The notes beneath the pieces are model-generated. The model was given only the letters and a program-made list of their open reading frames with translations, was not told the origin of the DNA and searched no databases. 64,000 bases of DNA from Metarhizium brunneum (Eukaryota; Ascomycota; Sordariomycetes; Hypocreales; Clavicipitaceae): NCBI RefSeq assembly GCF_013426205.1, contig NC_089424.1, forward strand, positions 4,702,908 to 4,766,907. The letters run 5' to 3'. Both the position numbers and the translations under genes were made by a program. Shown here one piece after another: positions 58,814-64,000 of this stretch. How positions within the stretch are numbered: position 1 is the stretch's first letter; each line of letters starts with the position of its first letter.

Positions 58814-59943
58814 ATGGTAATACGTATTGCCATATCGGAAATACTATTAGACACACTGGACGCACTCAAGGAGGCAGGGATTGACCGTACAGATGAGGAA
58901 CCCTGCGTCTTCACCGACGGCAAAATTCTGGTCCTTGTCTATGTCGATGATATCCTGATCCTCAGCCCGCCGCAAGAAAAGGAATCTGTGGACAAGCTTG
59001 TCAAGTATCTGCAAGGCAAGTCCAACCTTCGCGAAGAAGAATTTAAATGGTATCTTGGCATCAGAGTCATAAGAGATCGACCAAGCCGGAAGATCTATCT
59101 CTGTCAAGATGCCCACGTCGACAAAATTGCGCGAAAGTTCAAGCTCTGCGACTCAAAGCTTCGAGTATCATCGATTCCGATCACGACTACTCCTCTTGTT
59201 AAGCATGATACACAGGCTTCCAAGGAAGAGATTCAAGCATATCAGGAAGGAGTTGGGTCTCTGATGTATATCGCAGTCATGACCAGGCCTGATATAGCAC
59301 GAGCAGCTACACAGCTTGCAAGGTTCCTGACAAACCCATCACCCGAGCATCTTGCTGCCGCTGACCAATGTATCCGCTATCTCTACACGACAAAGTTCCT
59401 TGCCATCGTCTATTATGGGATGCACGTTGGAGAAGCACTTGTGATTGCAAGTGATGCGTCATTCGCGGACGATGCTGAAACCCGACGGTCGTCGCAGGGA
59501 TATGTAATGACACTTTTCAACGGACCAGTTGTGTGGAAGGCTGGACTCCAGGACACAGTTACGACTTCGACAACTGAGGCAGAAATCTTGAGCTTAGAGA
59601 GAACAGCCAAGGAAAGTTACGCCGTAGACCGACTGCTCAGGGACATTTCTCTTGATCTTGGACCTCTCAAGATATACTATGACAATCTTCAGTCAATCCG
59701 ACTTGTGGTTGAGGAAAACCAGAGAGTCACAACGAAGCTGCGACACGTTGATGTTCAGAACATGTGGCTGAAGCAATAATTCAAGAAGGGTAGGTTTCTG
59801 GTAGAATACCTACAGACCGACCAGATGCCAGCAGACGGCTTGACGAAAGCCTTGTCGAGATCGAAGGTCGAACACTTCCGTTCAATGCTGAACCTGATAG
59901 ATATCAAAAGGGAGACGAACTTGGAAGAGAAGACTGTGACATA
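58814..59943 (+). pseudogene. Copia retrotransposon RT/RNase H 3' fragment
   Basis: The 321-codon frame begins inside reverse transcriptase: LVYVDDILIL is the YVDD catalytic site, then KWYLGIRV, GSLMYIAVMTRPDIA and the RNase H block SDASFADD, SSQGYV, TTEAEILSL. A TAA at 59777 replaces one codon; the same frame continues KKGRFLVEYLQT and ADGLTKALS, the usual Copia pol end, to about 59943. The gag, protease, integrase and first half of RT are missing, so the copy is 5'-truncated. Apart from the one stop it is hardly mutated, unlike the AT block upstream. Confidence 0.9.
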
Positions 59944-60033
59944 AGATGGTAATGAACCTACGGGTGGGTGTGACCGTGTGATACGCTGATATCTTCAAGC
60001 AGCGTTGACTTGATCGCTCAACGCTGGGGGGTG

Positions 60034-60240
60034 TGTCGCATATCAGGCCTACCCTAATTGTACCTCATGAAAAATTGAGACAGTGTTGCAGCTGCCTGGC
60101 ATGCAGCTGCAACAACCTAAACTATCAAAGGTTTCTTTTGTGTATAAAGAGTTCTTGCTCCTCAGATAATTCTCATTTAATACAATTGGCGCCTACGGCG
60201 CCATTTTACTCGATCTTTTGTGACCCTCAATTGTCTGACA
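60034..60240 (+). repeat. 3' LTR of the Copia fragment (family B)
   Basis: 207 bp, TGTCGCATATCAGG to TTGTCTGACA, preceded by a G-run (CTGGGGGGTG) that fits a polypurine tract. Full-length relative of the solo LTR at 4697-4900. No matching 5' LTR exists upstream, in line with the truncation. Confidence 0.88.
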
Positions 60241-60251
60241 CGACGCTTTGA

Positions 60252-60306
60252 CATCCAGTAATTGCACCAAGCTCTGCGACTCCAGCCTACAAAGGCATTA
60301 TCCGAC
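60252..60306 (-). repeat. Truncated family A LTR next to the Copia LTR
   Basis: The reverse complement reads TGTCGGATAATGCCTTTGTAG then GTCGCAGAGCTTGGTGC, the first 55 bp of family A. It is cut 11 bp from the end of the Copia LTR, so the Copia element or the rearrangement that trimmed it probably landed in a family A LTR. Confidence 0.7.
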
Positions 60307-60840
60307 ATTTGTAATTCTGTAACAGCAAATGTAAATCACAATTTTAGCTAGATAGTCATCTCATTACTAAAACAAGACAAAGGTTGTGTATGCAAATGCT
60401 AAAATATCTCAGTAATTTGTAGATATAATATAGCAATCAGAACATATAAGGATTTAATTATTGTGAGCAACTCACGGATAATATTCTAATATCTCTAGCT
60501 TCTTGGTTTATACTTAAAGGTATTTTAAGGCCCTTCTTAAATTTAATATGGCTAATATAAATACCTTTTTTTTAAATTCTCTCCTAAAGCTTTAGGATAA
60601 AGCAATTAGAGTGTTATTAATAATCTTATTAGAAGCTAAAATCCCTGATAATCTGGTGAAAATTATAGTAGGAGGGTAACCTATACGATTAGCGTGATTA
60701 AAGAGTAATAGTATAAATTATTAAGTAAACGCGTAGGCACTAGTAACTAGTAATATAGCTATTTTATAAATATACATACTAGATTACTCTAGGAAGGGAA
60801 GTGATAAGCTTAGCTTATTTTATAATTAAAATATTATTAT
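60307..60840. other. AT-enriched stretch, no gene
   Basis: Moderately AT-rich, likely decayed element sequence leading into the fragment at 60841-61070. No family recognised. Confidence 0.35.
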
Positions 60841-61070
60841 AGTATATCTTTTCTTAAAGCTCTTAGTTATAGCAGTAATAAATTCTAGGAGGTACTTCTT
60901 GGTAGAGAGGTTGGCCTTAAAGAGTAGTATCTTGCCACCTGTGCCCTGGACCGCTTTAATAGTTGGTTTTAGGTTATCTTAGGTATTATAAATAAACGTA
61001 ATTGGGTACTGAGGCGCAAATTTTAGAGCAACTTTTGTATTAATGTCCGGGGAACCTGCAGGCATAGACG
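60841..61070 (-). pseudogene. Decayed coding fragment of unknown family
   Basis: The minus strand has one coherent frame with a single TAA: SSMPAGSPDINTKVALKF, APQYPITFIYNT, then after the stop DNLKPTIKAVQGTGGKILLF and ANLSTKKYLLEFITAI. The sequence reads as protein and the stop could come from a Gln or Arg codon. I cannot name the family; a transposon gene is likely given its surroundings. Confidence 0.4.
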
Positions 61071-61071
61071 A

Positions 61072-61628
61072 TAAGCGTTAGAACTATAGAGCTGCTTAGA
61101 ATAGAACTTACCGGTAGCCAAGATGAACACGAAAGCTGATGCCATTATAACGTGTTAAGCGTGTTAAGACTATCTCTCTGCCGGTTTGCCAAGACGACAA
61201 GTTGTATTGGTCAGACACTGAGTAGGTTTGCTATTTGTGCTACGATGGGCAGCGAGCCATCTAGCTACCAATGCTGCATTTGACAACAGGCAGAACTTAT
61301 AAAAGCAAAACTTGCGTAATTGCTACAGTTGTGAATAAGACTATGGCTGCCTTGGATACCGCTAGAATTGCTAATACAACGTCTAGCGCTACATTTGCCT
61401 CGGCAAGAACGCCAGTGGCTTGTTTAGCTGTTGAGCTTATCCCGATGCGGTCGCACTGCAACACTATGCGTTAATCTTCCTGCTATTGCTCGTCTGATCA
61501 CGAACGGCGCACGCGACATTGTAACCGGACCGTCGGGCAGATTACTCATCAGGTCCTCGGCCTTTCGTCAACTGCCCCAAGGAAGCTTGTCAGTATCTAT
61601 GTTGCCTTTATCTGGTTAACTATTATAG
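61072..61628. other. Stretch without recognisable genes
   Basis: A few 60-codon frames with no domain-like content. Could include upstream sequence of the dehydrogenase relic. Confidence 0.3.
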
Positions 61629-61907
61629 ATGGATCAACGACCGTTCGCTATTATCGCAGGTGTTGGTAAGGATGAACAGCATTACTCCCGCTGGTTTAGG
61701 CTTGTAGTCTGACCTGTAACAGGTGCAGGAACTGGTGCTGCCGTTGCAAGGAGATTTACTAAATAGTATCTTGTGGCACTTTTGGCAAGGTCACCGAAAT
61801 TTACGAGCAAGTTGGTCTCGTAAATAGAGGTTGATGGAGGCATTACTGCTAGCTTCCAAGCCAATATCTCGGATGACCAGGCTTATAGTCTTGATATCAG
61901 CTTGTGA
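61629..61907 (+). pseudogene. Short-chain dehydrogenase relic (N-terminal Rossmann part)
   Basis: Exon 61629-61665 (MDQRPFAIIAGVG), a 57-nt GT-AG intron (61666-61722), then GAGTGAAVARRF, a glycine-rich NAD(P)-binding turn, and YLVALLARSPKFTSKLVS, DGGITASFQANISDDQ. This is the start of a classical short-chain dehydrogenase. In-frame TAG, TAA and TGA codons break it and only about 70 residues can be followed. The stops fit C-to-T decay of CAG/CAA/CGA codons. The rest of the gene is absent. Confidence 0.65.
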
Positions 61908-62274
61908 GTAATGTATAAAACAACTACGCGAAGCTGCTAACCAATAGTAATAACAAAAGGACTGGCGCATTTCTTTTCGCTTAGGCTACTTTATCTCTTC
62001 TTTTATTTACTGTAAGGAATATAAAACTTATTTTTATGCTGATTTTTACCGGCGCCACAGCTGCTATAAAAGCAAACGCTTAGATGCAGTTATTTGCCGT
62101 CTTTAAGCATGCACTAAGAGTATTATTATAAACGCTCTCCCTTAAGTTTAAGCTATAGGGTGTAAATGTTGGCCATATAGTAGTCGACAGTGTTATTTGG
62201 ATACTATTAATAAGCTTATTAAAGCTATTTTTAGCTTAGGATGTAAAGCTGGATCCTGATGCGGTAAGTGAATG
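61908..62274. other. Non-coding stretch before the solo LTR
   Basis: No gene recognised; AT-enriched in its second half. Confidence 0.35.
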
Positions 62275-62484
62275 TGTCACGTTATAAGACTTATACTAAT
62301 TAAGCTTCTTTATAAAATTAATATTCTTGTTGTTCCCCCTCCTAAACCCTAGAAAATTAAGATATTTAATACTTTCGGAATACTGCTGCCTGAAGGGCAG
62401 CAGTATGACGACTACTGTTGCCACTTGCCACTCTGGTGGCAAAAGCTTGCGTGGTTCAATCAACAGAGGCAGTTTTATCCAACA
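62275..62484 (-). repeat. Family A solo LTR with perfect target duplication
   Basis: 210 bp in reverse orientation: TGTCACGTTATAAGAC at the left, AGGCAGTTTTATCCAACA at the right. The flanks are GAATG on both sides (62270-62274 and 62485-62489), a perfect 5-bp duplication. Contains its own CTGCTGCC...GGCAGCAG inverted repeat (about 62383-62405) not seen in other copies. Confidence 0.85.
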
Positions 62485-62778
62485 GAATGTCCTTGGGAGT
62501 CGAGATAGATGCCCGGTAACCTGTTGCATTGCAGATCGCCAACAGCTACTGGCATCTTCATGCACAAAACATTTCTTGCATGACACCAGAGATTGCTATT
62601 CGACCGTTTTGCGAAACCTGGTAGAAATCAGAGTGGTGAGAGAGAGAAAGCAAAGTACTTGGTTTAGATTGCTTATTAATTGGACGTATATGTATACAAA
62701 TAACACGGAACAGTGTTGCAGACCAAATGAGATCACTATATGATATTATACATCATTTGATTATCTGACAAGGTATCA
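62485..62778. other. Downstream region of the MAPEG gene
   Basis: No gene seen. Presumably holds the 3' untranslated region of the minus-strand MAPEG gene. Confidence 0.35.
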
Positions 62779-63282
62779 CTACGCGACACCATTGAACATC
62801 TTCCCAGCGCGCCAAATCAGCCTAAAGCACACGATATTGCTCGCCCACCAAAAGACGGGCCTCAGCGCCGCCCAGCCCATGGTGATACTCAAAACGTAAT
62901 TTCCAACAAATGCAACACGCAGAACCGTATAAGCAAACCCCGCGGAATTGATGTCAGCAGCCGGCAATCCTGCCAACTTGGCCAAGATGAGGGCCGTCGC
63001 GAAGATGGGAAAATGCTCCATCGAGTTGGCGTGAGCTGCTTCGTTGCGCTTCAGCATATCAAGCTGCGCCTGAGTAATTTTGCCCTCCAAGACGGCTCTT
63101 GGCCCAAATTTGTCGAGATCAGTTCGTGGGCTGACGTGATTGTCCATTTTGTAGAGCATCTTCAAAGCGCGAGTAGAAGATAAGGTGTGTGACCAGAGCG
63201 CATTGACGATGAGGTAAGTAGCCACCATATCTCGTGGCTCGGAGCTTGACCCGAAGCCGAGAATCGAGGCGAGGGAAGACAT
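62779..63282 (-). CDS. MAPEG family membrane protein (microsomal GST-like)
   Basis: A single 167-residue frame without introns. Four hydrophobic segments lie at about 20-35, 90-107, 115-135 and 138-155. The core LKRNEAAHANSMEHFPIFATALILAKLAG holds the (R/K)x(E/Q)xAHxNxxE-type glutathione-binding pattern of the MAPEG family (PF01124), and a conserved Tyr/Arg pair follows (YTVLRVAFVGNYV). Fungal members of this size are microsomal glutathione transferases or related proteins in intracellular membranes. No stop or frameshift; it lies only 0.6 kb from the telomere repeats and may be the most distal functional gene. Confidence 0.88.
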   Translation of the reverse strand: MSSLASILGFGSSSEPRDMVATYLIVNALWSHTLSSTRALKMLYKMDNHVSPRTDLDKFGPRAVLEGKITQAQLDMLKRNEAAHANSMEHFPIFATALILAKLAGLPAADINSAGFAYTVLRVAFVGNYVLSITMGWAALRPVFWWASNIVCFRLIWRAGKMFNGVA

Positions 63283-63330
63283 GATGAAAGAATAATTCTA
63301 TTCAAGTTTTTTTGAGACACACAAAGGATG

Positions 63331-63615
63331 TTATGGCAGGATACACAGGTCGAAAGTTATGGCTTTGAAAAAAATACCCGAAATGTAAATAGGAGAGGGC
63401 TGCAACGCAGGCAGGTCGCTCCTGAAAATTGGACCTTTTAATAAATCAGATCCAGCAGCATAAGCTAATGTTGAAATGACCGTTCGGGTTAAACGCACGG
63501 TGCATTTTATTCCGGCCGCCAGTGTTGCACCGACTCCGAAACTGAGGAGATTAGATACAAACGTGTACAGCTTCCAATAATCAAGGCATTTGCGTTGCCA
63601 ATCCTTAAGGTTCAA
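63331..63615 (-). CDS. Doubtful ORF, 94 aa, possibly a gene fragment
   Basis: Open frame on the minus strand with a hydrophobic stretch (LYTFVSNLLSFGVGATLAAGI). It starts 38 bp from the end of the P-loop frame and could be a downstream remnant. No family recognised. Confidence 0.25.
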   Translation of the reverse strand: MNLKDWQRKCLDYWKLYTFVSNLLSFGVGATLAAGIKCTVRLTRTVISTLAYAAGSDLLKGPIFRSDLPALQPSPIYISGIFFKAITFDLCILP

Positions 63616-63652
63616 GGCCTGTTACTGCCAGCTGTTGCCGTCGCCTTGAATT

Positions 63653-63838
63653 CTACGCCTCACATGGGGATCCACCGTCATCTAATATAAATGCATTATA
63701 GTGAAAGACCAAGGCTGTGAGTGGTTTTTGAAGGTCAGCAGCATCAGAGCTTGTAAGATAATTTTTTAGCAGGTAAGACAATGTATAGCTTTTCCCCGAG
63801 CCTTGGGACCCGCAGATGAAGGTACTTGAGGGGGCCAT
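63653..63838 (-). pseudogene. P-loop ATPase N-terminal fragment abutting the telomere
   Basis: Sixty-one residues: MAPSSTFICGSQGSGKSYTL starts with a Walker A motif (GSQGSGKS), then LVFHYNAFILDDGGSPCEA and a TAG. The Walker A near the N-terminus and the FHYN.F run resemble uncharacterised fungal P-loop proteins, in which several hundred residues would follow; here the frame ends. The start codon is 36 bp from the first TTAGGG and transcription would run away from the chromosome end, so no normal promoter remains. A truncated relic is most likely. Confidence 0.6.
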
Positions 63839-63874
63839 CGTATTGTAGAAGACAGACTCTATTAAAACGCACCC

Positions 63875-64000
63875 TTAGGGTTAGGGTTAGGGTTAGGGTT
63901 AGGGTTAGGGTTAGGGTTAGGGTTAGGGTTAGGGTTAGGGTTAGGGTTAGGGTTAGGGTTAGGGTTAGGGTTAGGGTTAGGGTTAGGGTTAGGGTTAGGG
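63875..64000 (+). repeat. Telomere, 21 TTAGGG repeats
   Basis: 126 bp of perfect TTAGGG units up to the last base, G-rich strand running toward the end, so this is the right end of a chromosome. The joining sequence is AAAACGCACCC. TTAGGG is the telomere repeat of most filamentous ascomycetes. Confidence 0.98.

Noticed and set aside
58814..58850. ATG at 58814 as a true Copia start
   Set aside because: The frame starts in the middle of reverse transcriptase; the ATG is incidental in a 5'-truncated copy.
1..64000. CRISPR arrays, tRNA or rRNA genes
   Set aside because: No regularly spaced repeats, no cloverleaf or rRNA-like sequence seen; CRISPR is not expected in a fungus.

Overview
This window is the right-hand end of a chromosome from a filamentous ascomycete (Pezizomycotina). 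The last 126 bases are 21 perfect TTAGGG units running to the window edge. The gene models have short GT-AG introns (57-80 nt), several with a CTAAC/CTAAT-like branch site. The gene families are typical of these fungi: PalI/Rim9, ascomycete laccase, LIP-type secretory lipase and MAPEG. The species cannot be named from the sequence alone. Large blocks are almost pure A+T, and paired long terminal repeats differ mainly by C-to-T and G-to-A changes, the signature of repeat-induced point mutation (RIP).

Layout. 1-12.6 kb is a gene-poor patchwork of short LTR remnants with one well-supported three-exon PalI/Rim9 gene (2632-4361) and a casein kinase 1 copy with an in-frame stop (10459-11592). 12.6-18.1 kb is a decayed Helitron carrying Rep (HUH/Y2) and Pif1-type helicase motifs. 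18.8-25.6 kb is a RIP-degraded AT desert with a GC island near 19.6-20.3 kb. 25.66-43.41 kb is a nested transposon stack. A pogo/Fot1-like DNA transposon was split by a 16,009-bp LTR element (26447-42455, 446-bp LTRs, target duplication GGTTA). That element contains a solo LTR (29161-29443, duplication ATAAT) and a chromodomain-type Ty3/Gypsy element (29473-37361, duplication AATAT). A 224-bp solo LTR has replaced part of the pogo gene at 42756-42979.

43.5-55.3 kb is a gene island of ordinary base composition: a frameshifted TIM-barrel sugar isomerase/epimerase-like gene, a secreted lipase, a decayed gene of unknown function possibly linked to Helitrons, a complete two-exon laccase, a three-exon small secreted protein and a hAT transposase fragment. 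55.4-58.6 kb is another AT-rich RIP block, followed by the 3' end of a Copia element with its LTR (to 60240). The last 4 kb hold a short-chain dehydrogenase relic, a solo LTR, an intact MAPEG gene and a truncated P-loop protein whose start codon lies 36 bp from the telomere repeats.

The surviving host genes do not form one pathway. The secreted and extracellular products (lipase, laccase, small secreted protein), the ambient-pH sensor component and the membrane MAPEG enzyme fit the environment-facing content usual in fungal subtelomeres. Seven copies of one ~220-bp LTR family, two of them with perfect 5-bp target duplications, are scattered across the window. No complete, obviously new multi-gene system was found. 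The best leads are the nested stack, a possible antisense frame inside the RIP-damaged Gypsy element, the decayed gene beside a Helitron leader copy, and the telomere-abutting P-loop gene.
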